The notes under the pieces are model-generated. The model was not told the origin of the DNA and made no database searches. It saw only the letters and a list, made by a program, of their open reading frames with translations. A program made the translations under genes and the position numbers. Shown piece after piece: positions 1 through 8,754 of a DNA stretch of 64,000 bases. The first letter of the stretch is position 1, and the number at the start of each line of letters is the position of its first letter. The stretch comes from Paracoccus alkanivorans (GTDB lineage Bacteria; Pseudomonadota; Alphaproteobacteria; Rhodobacterales; Rhodobacteraceae), in contig NZ_QOKZ01000001.1 of assembly GCF_003697785.1 (NCBI RefSeq), positions 744,001 through 808,000 on the forward strand. The letters are read 5' to 3'.

Positions 1-227
1 ACCAGCGTCGCTATCTGCATCGGCGCCAGCCTGCCGGTCAGCCGCCACTGGATCAGCGTCGCCAGCGCCAGCACCGGCACGAAGATCAGCGTGGCGAGAA
101 TGAACGCACTGTAATTGCGACCGAAGAGATTCACCTCTTCGCCGCGAAACAGCATGAACACCGCGAAGAACAGCAGCACCGGTCCCAGTTCCAGCACCGG
201 TTTGACCCAGGGTTTCGTCTCTTTCAT
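1..227 (-). CDS. yciB: YciB/IspZ inner-membrane septation protein, N-terminal part
   Basis: The 75 visible residues begin MKETKPWVKPVLELGPVLLF and hold two hydrophobic stretches, the start expected of the YciB/IspZ family of small polytopic inner-membrane proteins linked to septation and envelope integrity. The start is the ATG at 227, preceded by the purine-rich run AAGGAAGGA. The gene runs off the left edge, so its length and C-terminus cannot be judged. It lies 20 bp downstream of the EamA transporter on the same strand and is probably co-transcribed with it. The family call rests on the LELGPVLLFF signature and the TM pattern only. Confidence 0.75.
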   Translation of the reverse strand, partial: MKETKPWVKPVLELGPVLLFFAVFMLFRGEEVNLFGRNYSAFILATLIFVPVLALATLIQWRLTGRLAPMQIATL

Positions 228-247
228 CGCATCCTTCCTTGGCCCGG

Positions 248-1147
248 TCAGGCACCCAACTCGACAATCACCGCGCCCGCTGCGATCACCGCCATCAGGA
301 TCGCGCGCGTTGGCCCCACCTTTTCGCCCAGGATCATCCAGCCGACAAGGGCCGCGAAAACGGTCGAGGTCTCGCGCAGAACCGCCGCACGCCCAACATC
401 GTCGATCCTCGTGGCCAGCATGATCGACCCAAAACTCGCCAGCGCGACCAAGGCCCCAGCGATTCCACGCAAGGCCAGCGGCCCGATCTCGGATCTCGGC
501 AGGGCGGCGAGGCGGCGCCTGTTCCAGAGCGGCATGAAAAAGGAATCCAGCAGGAAGAACCATGCCAGGAATGTGAACGGATCGGCCGCCAGCCGGATGC
601 CCCAGGCATCATAGGTGGTGTAAAGCGCGACCAGCCCACCCGTCACCAATGCCCATGCCAGCGCCGGCCCCAATGTGTCGCGCCCGATGGTCAGGCGAAG
701 CCGGTTATAGACCGCGAGCCCGAAGATCCCGCCCACCAGCAGCAGCACACCCAGCCATTGCACAAGGTTGAAATGCTCGCGGAACACCACTCCGGCAGCG
801 ATCACCGTAAAAAGCGGACCGCTGCCGCGCACCACCGGGTAGACGACGGTATAGGCGCCCCGCTGATAGGTCTGCGCCTGCGCGATCTTGTAGGCGATAT
901 GGATCGCCATCGCCCCGAACAGCACCGGCCAAAGCTGTGCCGAGGGCCACGGCACCACGAACAGCGCCACCGGGAACGCGATCAGCCCATAGCTCAGGTC
1001 AATCGCTGCCCGGCTGATCCAGGGATCGTGCCGGCCCTTCTGCAACGCTCCGAACACTGCGTGCAGGAACGCCGCGCTCAGCGCGAGGATTGATGCCAAC
1101 CGCGCACCCTCGGGCGTGCCCGCGATCTGGATGATCCACTCGCTCAT
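248..1147 (-). CDS. EamA/DMT-superfamily membrane transporter
   Basis: A 299-residue protein with about ten hydrophobic segments in two similar halves, as in the EamA (drug/metabolite transporter) superfamily. The first half contains YPVVRGSGPLF and the second RETSTVFAALVGWMILGE; this P/S-rich turn followed by GE is typical of each EamA repeat. The likely role is export or exchange of a small metabolite across the inner membrane; substrate cannot be read from sequence. It precedes the yciB homologue on the same strand. The length is normal and the ATG at 1147 begins MSEWIIQIAG. Confidence 0.85.
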   Translation of the reverse strand: MSEWIIQIAGTPEGARLASILALSAAFLHAVFGALQKGRHDPWISRAAIDLSYGLIAFPVALFVVPWPSAQLWPVLFGAMAIHIAYKIAQAQTYQRGAYTVVYPVVRGSGPLFTVIAAGVVFREHFNLVQWLGVLLLVGGIFGLAVYNRLRLTIGRDTLGPALAWALVTGGLVALYTTYDAWGIRLAADPFTFLAWFFLLDSFFMPLWNRRRLAALPRSEIGPLALRGIAGALVALASFGSIMLATRIDDVGRAAVLRETSTVFAALVGWMILGEKVGPTRAILMAVIAAGAVIVELGA

Positions 1148-1351
1148 GGCGGGGTGATGACCGGATTTTGCAGGATGTGCAAGGCTATATGCGGTTCAGG
1201 ATCGTTCGGGAACGTCATGGTCGGGCGAAGCATTTTCACGCCATGAACCACGGTCGGGGCCTTTGTGGCAGACCGGCATTACCCTTCCCCTGACCGTGCC
1301 ATGGATACCAGCCTTGCGCCCCGGGGGATGCGTTAAAGCACATACCGAAAC

Positions 1352-1382
1352 CCTCCGGCGCGCTACAGGCCGAAGGTTTTTC
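1352..1382. terminator. Imperfect hairpin followed by T-run between yebC and the EamA gene
   Basis: CCTCCGGC (1352-1359) pairs with GCCGAAGG (1369-1376) with one mismatch, and a T-run follows on the plus strand. No plus-strand gene precedes it, so it may end antisense transcription or act as an imperfect terminator after yebC, which ends at 1408 on the minus strand. The remaining 1148-1351 sequence shows nothing I recognise. Confidence 0.3.
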
Positions 1383-1407
1383 AGTTTCCTGCACAGAAGC
1401 GGACAGC

Positions 1408-2151
1408 TTACAACTGCGCGGCGATCTCGTCAGAAAGATCGAAATTGCCGGTGACGTTCTGGACATCATCGTCATCTTCCAGCGCGTCGATCAGTTTCAT
1501 CAGCTTGTTCGCTGTCTCCAGATCGGTAATCTCGGTCGGCGCTTGCGGCTTCCAGATCAGCTTGGCGGTCTCGGATTCGCCCAGGGATGCCTCCAACGCC
1601 GTCGCCACGTCGTTCAAGGCCGTATCCGCGCAATAAATCCAATGGCCTTCGTCGTCCGATTCCACGTCATCGGCGCCGGCTTCGATCGCCGCCATCATCA
1701 CCGTATCCGCATCCCCGGCAGAGGCCGGATACATGATCTCTCCCACCCGGTCGAACATGAAGGCAACCGAGCCGGTCTGCCCCAGGTCGCCGCCGGACTT
1801 GGTGAAGTAGCTGCGCACATTCGAGGCCGTGCGGTTGCGGTTATCGGTCATCGCCTCGACCACCAGCGCGATCCCGTTGGGGCCATAGCCCTCGTAACGG
1901 ATTTCCTCGTAGCTTTCGGCATCGCCGCCCTGCGACTTCTTGATCGCGCGTTCAATCACATCCTTGGGCACCGAATTCGACTTGGCTTCCTTTACGGCAA
2001 GCCGCAGGCGCGGGTTCTTCTCGGGATCCGGGTCGCCCATCTTGGCGGCCACGGTTATTTCCTTGGACAGCTTGGAAAACAGCTTCGAACGTGCCGCGTC
2101 CTGCCGGCCCTTGCGATGCTGGATATTGGCCCATTTTGAATGACCAGCCAT
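1408..2151 (-). CDS. yebC: YebC/PmpR-family protein (TACO1-like)
   Basis: A 247-residue protein beginning [18 protein letters not shown], the hallmark N-terminus of the YebC/PmpR/TACO1 family, with a matching length. The internal signatures [20 protein letters not shown] and [13 protein letters not shown] are also family-typical. An in-frame extension to 2220 exists, but the conserved N-terminus and the GAAGGACG ribosome site upstream fix the start at 2151. Members have been described as transcription regulators and, more recently, as ribosome-associated factors assisting translation of difficult proline-rich stretches; sequence cannot decide. In many proteobacteria it lies near ruvC, but here ruvCAB is about 43 kb away. 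Confidence 0.93.
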   Translation of the reverse strand: MAGHSKWANIQHRKGRQDAARSKLFSKLSKEITVAAKMGDPDPEKNPRLRLAVKEAKSNSVPKDVIERAIKKSQGGDAESYEEIRYEGYGPNGIALVVEAMTDNRNRTASNVRSYFTKSGGDLGQTGSVAFMFDRVGEIMYPASAGDADTVMMAAIEAGADDVESDDEGHWIYCADTALNDVATALEASLGESETAKLIWKPQAPTEITDLETANKLMKLIDALEDDDDVQNVTGNFDLSDEIAAQL

Positions 2152-2268
2152 ATTCGGTCGTCCTTCGTAATTCGGATATATTTCGGTTTGCAGCGCTTTT
2201 AGTCCAGCAAGGCGTCCCATCGCAAGACGGGAGCTGCAAGTTCCTCCGGCGGAAAGGCTGACATGCGA

Positions 2269-2295
2269 AAGCGCGCGACCGGGGGACGCGCGCTT
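2269..2295 (-). terminator. 9-bp hairpin terminator-like element after the DUF1127 gene
   Basis: AAGCGCGCG (2269-2277) and CGCGCGCTT (2287-2295) form a perfect 9-bp stem with a 9-nt loop. It starts about 25 bp beyond the stop of the minus-strand DUF1127 gene, and the minus-strand continuation starts with TTTCG. It is probably that gene's transcription terminator. Confidence 0.5.
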
Positions 2296-2320
2296 GGCGG
2301 ATAATACGAGGGCCTATGCC

Positions 2321-2548
2321 TCAGAGATAGGAATTGACGCCCATGATACGGCGAATCTCTCCGTCGCGGGTCAGGCCTTTCGCGGCCAGGTCTTCATCCG
2401 TCACACGGCTCAGCCGATCGAGTTCACGCATTTTCGGATTGGCCTCTGCCAGCAAAACCAGAAAACGTCCAAGAGCTGTGAAAGGTGCGGCCAGCACGTT
2501 GAAGATGGAAGACTGCGCACTGCGGTCGATGGTAGCGGTCCCTGCCAT
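2321..2548 (-). CDS. Small DUF1127-family protein
   Basis: A 75-residue protein whose C-terminal half reads LDRLSRVTDEDLAAKGLTRD, matching the short DUF1127 (YjiS-like) motif common in alphaproteobacteria. The start is the ATG at 2548, with AAGGAG six to seven bases upstream; an earlier in-frame start would translate through that ribosome site. Small DUF1127 proteins of relatives have been tied to stress responses and RNA metabolism, but this one has a long N-terminal part (LAAPFTALGRFLVLLAEANP) that looks amphipathic or weakly membrane-associated. It stands alone between yebC and the permease, with its own hairpin downstream. Confidence 0.8.
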   Translation of the reverse strand: MAGTATIDRSAQSSIFNVLAAPFTALGRFLVLLAEANPKMRELDRLSRVTDEDLAAKGLTRDGEIRRIMGVNSYL

Positions 2549-2672
2549 AGGAAACTCCTTGTTTCGCACAAAGTTGTTTCCTCCCTGCGCTCAATATTGT
2601 GCAGGCGCAGCATAACGACAACCCGCAATGCCGCATAGCAGCATTGCAGCAAGGGCAAACTGTGGCAAATGC

Positions 2673-4451
2673 CTATAACGGCCAGAAGATCGGGATGACC
2701 GTCGCTGCTGTTATTGCCATAAGCACATTCAGCGGCAATCCCACGCGGATAAAATCCGTGAAGCGATATCCGCCGGGACCATAGACAAGCGTATTGGTCT
2801 GATAGCCGATCGGCGTGGCGAAACTGGCCGAGGCCCCCATCATCACGGCAATCACCAATGGCCGGGGATCGACACCAAGCTGGTTACCAAGCGAGATCGC
2901 GACCGGCGTGACGATCACCGCAACGGCGTTGTTGGTCACGGTTTCGGTCAGCGCCATGGCAAGCAGGTAGACCGCCAAGACCAGTCCCCAGGAAGGCACC
3001 TCTGCCAGCCAAGGGGCAACCTGCGTCACCACCAGTTCGACCGCACCGGAATTCTCCAGTCCCGCCCCGACCGCCAGCATCGCGAAAATCAGCGCCATCA
3101 GCCTGCCATCGACAAAGCTCAGTGCTTCGTCGGCATCGATACAGCGGGTGCCGAGAACCACCGCCACCCCGATGAAGGCCAACAATAAGATCGGCGCTAT
3201 GTCGAAGGCAGACAGGGTTACGACCGCAACCAGCGTCGCCACCACGATCGGCGCGTGCTTGCGACGATAAGCACGGTCGGAGGGCGCGTTGACCTCGACC
3301 ATCTCCATGTCGCTGGCCAGTTTCTGGATATCGGCAGGCGCGCCTTCCAGCAGCAGAGTATCGCCCACGCGCACCACCAGATCGTCAAGCTGGCGTCCGA
3401 TATTCTGGTTCTTGCGATGCGCGGCCAGCACATAAACGCCATAGCGCCGGCGCAACCGCATGGAGCCGAGGCTGCGCCCGATCATGTGGCAGCCGGGCGT
3501 GATCAGCACTTCAACCGTGGAGGTCTGGACCGAGCTGAGCTTGTCCACCATCCGCAGGTCCTTGTGGCTTTGCAGCCCAAGAACTTCGGACATCGGCGTC
3601 CGCAGAACCACGCGGTCACCCGCCTCCAGCCGCACGGCGGCCAGATCCCGGCGCAAGGATGCGTCACCGCGCAGCACGTCGATGACCCGGGCGGTATCGC
3701 GGGTGAAGATATCGACTTCATCCAGCGCCTTGCCGATCAGCGCGGAATCTTCGGGGATGGCGACCTCGGTGAAGAATTTCATCTTCGAGCGGCCGGACAT
3801 GAGTTGCGACATCGAATCGCGATCCGGCAGCAATTTGGGTGCGACCAGCAGCAGATATGTCACCCCGACCAACGCCATGGGCAGGCCGACCGGCGTAATC
3901 TCGAAAATGGTGAAGGCGTCCAGACCCGAACTGCGCGCGACACCATCCACCAGCAGGTTGGTCGAGGTGCCGATCATTGTCATCGTGCCGCCCAAGATAG
4001 ACAGGTAGGATAACGGAATCAGCAGCTTGGACGGAGATTTGCCCATTTCATTGGCAAGCTGCATGAAGATCGGCATCATCACCACCACAAGCGGCGTATT
4101 GTTGACAAAGGCCGACATCACACAGACCACGACCGAGATGAGCGCCAGCGTCAACAACGGTCTGTCGCCGGCGTGGCGCGCCGCTCGCTGGCCGATCCAG
4201 TCGAGTGCCCCCGTGCGCACCAGCCCGCCGACGATGATGAACATGAAGGCAATGGTCCAGGGCGCCGGATTCGACAGCACACCCGCCACATGACCGACAT
4301 CCAGAATCCCCAGTGAAAGCAGCACGACCGCACCGAGAATCGCTGTGACTTCAGGCGGATAAACCTCACGCACGAAGAGGGTCAGCATGCCAATTATGAT
4401 GAATATCGTGGCTACGGCAGCCACTGTGCCGCTTAGCTCAAATCCGAACAT
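2673..4451 (-). CDS. SLC13-family permease with two RCK_C (TrkA-C) domains
   Basis: A 592-residue polytopic membrane protein. Roughly residues 1-205 and 395-592 are TM-rich, and between them lie two soluble modules resembling TrkA-C domains (ALIGKALDEVDIFTRDTARV and GRSLGSMRLRRRYGVYVLAA). This split is characteristic of the SLC13/CitT-related ArsB/NhaD-type ion transporters. The motifs NNTPLVVVMMPI and ETVTNNAVAVIVTPVA are the paired NNT/TNN re-entrant loops of the two inverted repeats. It should carry out Na+- or H+-coupled uptake of a small anion such as sulfate or a dicarboxylate; substrate is not determinable. No regulator is adjacent. Confidence 0.88.
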   Translation of the reverse strand: MFGFELSGTVAAVATIFIIIGMLTLFVREVYPPEVTAILGAVVLLSLGILDVGHVAGVLSNPAPWTIAFMFIIVGGLVRTGALDWIGQRAARHAGDRPLLTLALISVVVCVMSAFVNNTPLVVVMMPIFMQLANEMGKSPSKLLIPLSYLSILGGTMTMIGTSTNLLVDGVARSSGLDAFTIFEITPVGLPMALVGVTYLLLVAPKLLPDRDSMSQLMSGRSKMKFFTEVAIPEDSALIGKALDEVDIFTRDTARVIDVLRGDASLRRDLAAVRLEAGDRVVLRTPMSEVLGLQSHKDLRMVDKLSSVQTSTVEVLITPGCHMIGRSLGSMRLRRRYGVYVLAAHRKNQNIGRQLDDLVVRVGDTLLLEGAPADIQKLASDMEMVEVNAPSDRAYRRKHAPIVVATLVAVVTLSAFDIAPILLLAFIGVAVVLGTRCIDADEALSFVDGRLMALIFAMLAVGAGLENSGAVELVVTQVAPWLAEVPSWGLVLAVYLLAMALTETVTNNAVAVIVTPVAISLGNQLGVDPRPLVIAVMMGASASFATPIGYQTNTLVYGPGGYRFTDFIRVGLPLNVLMAITAATVIPIFWPL

Positions 4452-4585
4452 TCAGATCTCTCAACGTCGACCTCATCGGTTTAATCGGCGCATCTTGATC
4501 TGAAACGCGCGCGGCCCGCAAGCAGGCTTGACCCAAAACATCGAATTAGTGGTGGTGACCGGAAAAATCAGCGGAAAACCGTCGG

Positions 4586-5407
4586 TCATCCGGCTTCCGG
4601 ATGTGTCTGCGCGAGCCTGCCGCCATCCCGCACCGGCTCTATCCGCCGGGTTTCGCCGCTGCGGTCATCGGTCTCGACCAGCACACCGCAAAGCGTCGCC
4701 TCGCCCTCCGCGGGCGTGAAGCGGTCGCGGTTCATGCCGGTGATGAAGCGGCGCATGGGCTCGGCCTTGTCCATGCCTATGACGCTGTCGTAATCGCCGC
4801 ACATTCCGGCATCGGACAGATATCCCGTGCCGCGAGGCAGGATCTGCGCATCACCGGTCGGAACATGGGTATGCGTGCCGACCACCAGAGACGCACGCCC
4901 GTCGCAGAAATGGCCCATGGCCATCTTCTCGCTGGTCGCCTCCGCATGGATATCAACGAGCGCTGCCTGGACCATCCCGCCACGGGGATGCGCCCGGAGA
5001 ACCCCGTCCACCGCCGAGAACGGATCGTCATATGGCCGTGACATGAAAACCTGCCCCAGAACCTGCGTCACCAGAACCTTGCGCCCGCGCCGGTCGCTGA
5101 ACACCCCGGCGCCGCGCCCCGGCGCCTCCCTGGCATAGTTCAGGGGGCGAATAATGCGCGGCTCCCGCTCGATGAAAGCCAGCATGTCCTTTTGATCGAA
5201 AGCATGATCGCCGAGCGTCAGACAGTCCGCACCCGATTCCAGCAGCAATTGCGCATGTCCCGCGGTAATCCCCCGCCCGCCGCTGGCATTCTCGGCATTG
5301 ACCACCACGAAATCCGCTTTCAGCCGCGCCCGCAGCCCCTGCAGTTTCTCGGTAATCGCGCGGCGACCGGACCGCCCCATGACATCGCCAAGGAATAAGA
5401 TTCGCAT
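4586..5407 (-). CDS. TIGR00282/YmdB-family metallophosphoesterase
   Basis: A 273-residue protein beginning MRILFLGDVMGRSGRRAI. The N-terminal GDVMG, the VNAENASGG motif (metal-binding Asn/Glu) and the GTHTHVPTGD and GYLSDAGMCG motifs are diagnostic of the YmdB family, which binds two metal ions and hydrolyses phosphodiesters; 2',3'-cyclic nucleotides are the reported substrate of the Bacillus protein. Length is normal. It lies about 135 bp from the permease gene and about 50 bp from the transglycosylase on the same strand; operon membership is possible. Physiological role in alphaproteobacteria is unclear. Confidence 0.9.
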   Translation of the reverse strand: MRILFLGDVMGRSGRRAITEKLQGLRARLKADFVVVNAENASGGRGITAGHAQLLLESGADCLTLGDHAFDQKDMLAFIEREPRIIRPLNYAREAPGRGAGVFSDRRGRKVLVTQVLGQVFMSRPYDDPFSAVDGVLRAHPRGGMVQAALVDIHAEATSEKMAMGHFCDGRASLVVGTHTHVPTGDAQILPRGTGYLSDAGMCGDYDSVIGMDKAEPMRRFITGMNRDRFTPAEGEATLCGVLVETDDRSGETRRIEPVRDGGRLAQTHPEAG

Positions 5408-5457
5408 GGACGCCTGTTATGTCAAAGCAGCCAGACGCTCAAGCGCGAAGCATCGGG

Positions 5458-6108
5458 TCAGCTCTCGGTCTTGGCGGTGCAATAGCTTTGACTGCTGGTC
5501 CACGCGGCGATGTCGGCGCGTTTCGCGGCGCTGCGCATCGGGCCCCAGTCCCGCGCCACACCGCGCCAGCCGCCACTGCCATCGCGGGCAACGGCATTGT
5601 CACGTCCGACCTGTTTCGACATGATCCGCACAGCGCAGGCCATGTTGTCCGCGCCATCGGTGATGTGACCGCTGCAACCATAGCTGCGCCAGGTTCCCGG
5701 CGCGATTTGCATCAACCCCAGCCATCTGCCGCCACCGCCCGCTGCCATGGGGTTATAGGTGCTTTCATGCTTGGCCAGGGCCGACATGAAGCCCGCCCAG
5801 AACGCCTTGCGCTCAACCTTAGTCAGTTCAGCATAATTGGGGCAATAGGTCCCGATGTCATGCGGCACGTTCGACAGCATCGTGACGCCCTCGCGCTCAA
5901 GTGCCGCCAGCGTCGCCGCGGTCCATTCGTCCGACCCGCTCTTGTGCTCCCACCGCATCGGCGGACTGACCGCCAGTGCCAGAAGCCGCGCCTTTTCCTG
6001 GGCAGCTTCTTCGGAGGAGGGGCCGGTGTCCATGTTACAGGCGGAAAGCAAAGCCAGAGCGGCGAGGACTAGAACAGAACGCATGCGAATCCCGTAAGGT
6101 CGTTTCAT
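5458..6108 (-). CDS. Lipoprotein with lytic transglycosylase SLT fold
   Basis: A protein of about 216 residues with an N-terminal signal ending in the lipobox LLSAC, so it should be a lipidated periplasmic protein. The SLT-like region has the catalytic-glutamate context ALAKHESTYNP followed by GLMQIAPGTW, the ES..N and GLMQ motifs of family-1 lytic transglycosylases that cleave peptidoglycan. Two starts are possible: ATG 6108 (MKRPYGIRMRSV) and ATG 6084 (MRSVLVL); neither has a strong ribosome site. Four cysteines after the lipobox could form disulfides. It faces gatB across about 260 bp, which must hold both promoters. Confidence 0.83.
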   Translation of the reverse strand: MKRPYGIRMRSVLVLAALALLSACNMDTGPSSEEAAQEKARLLALAVSPPMRWEHKSGSDEWTAATLAALEREGVTMLSNVPHDIGTYCPNYAELTKVERKAFWAGFMSALAKHESTYNPMAAGGGGRWLGLMQIAPGTWRSYGCSGHITDGADNMACAVRIMSKQVGRDNAVARDGSGGWRGVARDWGPMRSAAKRADIAAWTSSQSYCTAKTES

Positions 6109-6369
6109 CGCGGAACGCCATAACCGCAAATGACCTTCTTGCAAGTTAACGGCCTCACGATCGGCGATTTCACGCCATTTTCGCCGAAGAAGCGCGTATA
6201 ACCGGAGTTTTCCCGCTCAAGCCATGCTCCACATCGCGCATGTCCCGGATCGGCCAGACCCATGCGCAACATCATTCGGATCGGACCATGTGTGCCTGCG
6301 CCCCCGTGACAATAGCCGCGCGCTAGCCTAAAACCGCCGCCAGACCGCCACAGCCAGAGCGAGAGCCCC

Positions 6370-7881
6370 ATGCTTGACCATCTTTCCTTCACCGCACCCG
6401 AACCGAAAACCATCGCCGGTGCCAAGGGCGATTGGGAACTGGTCATCGGGCTGGAAGTGCATGCGCAGGTGGCCTCAAAGGCCAAGCTTTTCTCGGGCGC
6501 CTCGACCGAATTCGGCGCCGAGCCGAACAGCAATGTCGCCTTCGTGGACTGCGCCATGCCCGGAATGCTGCCCGTGGTCAACGAATTCTGCGTGGCGCAG
6601 GCGGTGCGCACCGGGCTAGGGCTGAAGGCCGCGATCAACCTGGTCAGCGCCTTCGACCGCAAGAACTATTTCTATCCCGACCTGCCGCAGGGCTACCAGA
6701 TCAGCCAACTCTACCATCCCATCGTGGGTGAGGGAGAGGTGATCGTGGATATGGCTCCCGGCATCGCCCGCCGCGTCCGGATCGAACGCATCCATATCGA
6801 GCAGGACGCAGGCAAATCCATCCATGACATGGACCCGAACATGTCCTTCGTGGATCTCAACCGCACTGGCGTCGCCCTGATGGAGATCGTCAGCCGCCCC
6901 GATATCCGAGGCCCCGAAGAGGCCGCCGCCTATGTCGGCAAGCTGCGCCAGATCATGCGCTATCTGGGCACCTGCGACGGCAATATGCAGAACGGTAATC
7001 TGCGCGCCGATGTGAATGTCTCGGTCTGCCCTCCCGGCGCCTACGAGAAATATATCGAAACCGGCGATTTCAGCCATCTGGGAACCCGCTGCGAGATCAA
7101 GAACATGAACTCGATGCGCTTCATCCAGCAGGCTATCGACTTCGAGGCCCGTCGCCAGATCGCCATTATCGAGGATGGCGGCACGGTCGTGCAGGAAACC
7201 CGGCTTTACGATCCCGACCGTGGCGAAACGCGGTCGATGCGCTCGAAGGAAGAAGCGCATGACTACCGCTATTTCCCCGATCCCGACCTGCTGCCGCTGG
7301 AAATCGAGCAGGCCTGGGTCGATGACATCGCGGCAAGCATGCCGGAACTGCCTGACGAGAAGAAAGCCCGTTTCGTGCGTGAAATGGGGCTGTCGGAATA
7401 CGATGCGGGCGTGCTGACCGCCGATGTCGAAAACGCCAATTTCTTCGAGATCGTGGCAAAGGGCCGCGATGGGAAACAAGTGGCCAATTGGGTCATCAAC
7501 GAGTTGTTCGGCCGGTTGAACAAGGAGGGGCTGGTGATCGAGACCTCGCCCATATCCGCCGCGCAGCTTGGCGGCGTGATCGACCTGATCGCCAAGGGCG
7601 ACATATCGGGCAAGATCGCCAAGGACCTGTTCGAGATCCTCTGGACCGAGGGCGGCGACCCTGCCGAGATCGTCGAGGCGCGCGGCATGAAACAGGTCAC
7701 CGACCTGGGCGCCATCGAGAAAGTGGTGGACGAGATCATCGCAGCCAACCCGGCGCAGGTAGAGAAAGCCAGGCAGAATCCGAAATTGGCGGGCTGGTTC
7801 GTCGGGCAGGTTCTGAAGGCGACCGGGGGCAAGGCGAATCCGGCGGCAGTGAACGAGTTGGTGGCGAAGAAGCTGGCGTAA
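6370..7881 (+). CDS. gatB: Asp/Glu-tRNA amidotransferase subunit B
   Basis: A 503-residue protein matching GatB over its whole length. It opens with [24 protein letters not shown] and [17 protein letters not shown] are the conserved cradle signatures, and a helical YqeY-like tail closes the protein. With GatA and GatC, which are not in this window, it converts Glu-tRNA(Gln) and/or Asp-tRNA(Asn) to the amidated forms; the B subunit binds the tRNA and performs the phosphorylation step. The gene appears to be monocistronic and plus-strand. Long antisense frames across it are GC-rich shadows. Confidence 0.97.
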   Translation: MLDHLSFTAPEPKTIAGAKGDWELVIGLEVHAQVASKAKLFSGASTEFGAEPNSNVAFVDCAMPGMLPVVNEFCVAQAVRTGLGLKAAINLVSAFDRKNYFYPDLPQGYQISQLYHPIVGEGEVIVDMAPGIARRVRIERIHIEQDAGKSIHDMDPNMSFVDLNRTGVALMEIVSRPDIRGPEEAAAYVGKLRQIMRYLGTCDGNMQNGNLRADVNVSVCPPGAYEKYIETGDFSHLGTRCEIKNMNSMRFIQQAIDFEARRQIAIIEDGGTVVQETRLYDPDRGETRSMRSKEEAHDYRYFPDPDLLPLEIEQAWVDDIAASMPELPDEKKARFVREMGLSEYDAGVLTADVENANFFEIVAKGRDGKQVANWVINELFGRLNKEGLVIETSPISAAQLGGVIDLIAKGDISGKIAKDLFEILWTEGGDPAEIVEARGMKQVTDLGAIEKVVDEIIAANPAQVEKARQNPKLAGWFVGQVLKATGGKANPAAVNELVAKKLA

Positions 7882-8029
7882 CAGCGCGGAAAGTGCCGGC
7901 CCTGGTGATCCGCGCATTCTCTGCCGGATGGCCCGGCCATACGAGGCGGGATGCGGAAATTCGCCATAGGTGCTGGTCAGCCGAAGCGCAGTAACATAAC
8001 ACGGATCCGGACCAATCACGAGATTTTCC

Positions 8030-8419
8030 ATGACCAGCTTTGAATACACCGCCATCCCCGCCCCCTCACGTGGTGAAAAGGCAAAAGAGGCCAAGACCCC
8101 AACCGATCGTTATGCGCTGGCCCTGACGGCAGAGTTGAATCGGATGGCGGCGGATGGCTGGGAGTATCTCCGCTCCGATGTGCTGCCAAGCGAAGAGCGT
8201 AGCGGCCTGACCGGGCGCGCCACGGTTTACCACAATCTCCTGATCTTCCGCCGGGCGGTCGTCGCGGCCACGGATACCGTCAAACCACAGAAACCCGCCG
8301 TCGCCGCCCCTCCAGTGGCAGAGGCCGCGAAGGAAAGGCCTGCACCCCGGTCAGGGATTCGCCCAGCTTCGGCAGAAACGCAAGGCGCAGCCAAGGCGAT
8401 CTCGAACGACGAGAAATAA
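8030..8419 (+). CDS. DUF4177-domain protein
   Basis: A 129-residue protein. Residues 1-75 (FEYTAIPAP, then LNRMAADGWEYLRSDVLP) match the short DUF4177 fold built around an ELNxxAxxGWE motif. The rest is a low-complexity Ala/Pro/Lys tail of about 50 residues, probably disordered. Function is unknown for the family. It lies 150 bp after gatB and runs convergently into the DUF1330 gene. The tail looks like a flexible linker or nucleic-acid-binding extension, but that is speculation. Confidence 0.8.
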   Translation: MTSFEYTAIPAPSRGEKAKEAKTPTDRYALALTAELNRMAADGWEYLRSDVLPSEERSGLTGRATVYHNLLIFRRAVVAATDTVKPQKPAVAAPPVAEAAKERPAPRSGIRPASAETQGAAKAISNDEK

Positions 8420-8457
8420 TTCGGTTGCCGATCTCGCGCCTCTGGGTGTGGACAGCC

Positions 8458-8754
8458 CTATTCCGCAGGAGGCGTTTCCTCGACGATCAGCAGATCGCGT
8501 TCCGACGCACCTTTTGCATGGGCGAGCGCCGCCTGGTATTCGGCGCTTTCATAGCAGGCGACCGCAGCCTCGAAGCTTGGAAAGCGGGCCACGACATTGC
8601 GGGGCCGGTCATTGCCCTCCATCTGCCGATAGCGCCCGCCACGGGCGAGGAACACGCCGCCATGCGCGGCGATGGCCGGACCGGCGGCCTTGGCATAGCG
8701 GCCATAGGCCTCGGCATCGGTCACATGAACATGGGCTATCCAGAGCGCGGTCAT
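8458..8754 (-). CDS. DUF1330-family protein
   Basis: A 98-residue protein with the ferredoxin-like DUF1330 pattern: an initial [20 protein letters not shown], a central [10 protein letters not shown], and the closing [20 protein letters not shown]. Relatives resemble small monooxygenase-fold or YCII-like proteins of unknown activity. It overlaps the end of alaS by 4 bp (ATGA), so it is translationally coupled downstream of alanyl-tRNA synthetase. Confidence 0.88.
   Translation of the reverse strand: MTALWIAHVHVTDAEAYGRYAKAAGPAIAAHGGVFLARGGRYRQMEGNDRPRNVVARFPSFEAAVACYESAEYQAALAHAKGASERDLLIVEETPPAE

Noticed and set aside
6616..8094. A 492-codon minus-strand frame opposite gatB
   Set aside because: Antisense shadow of a well-conserved gene; its His/Asp/Gly/Val-rich translation matches no family.
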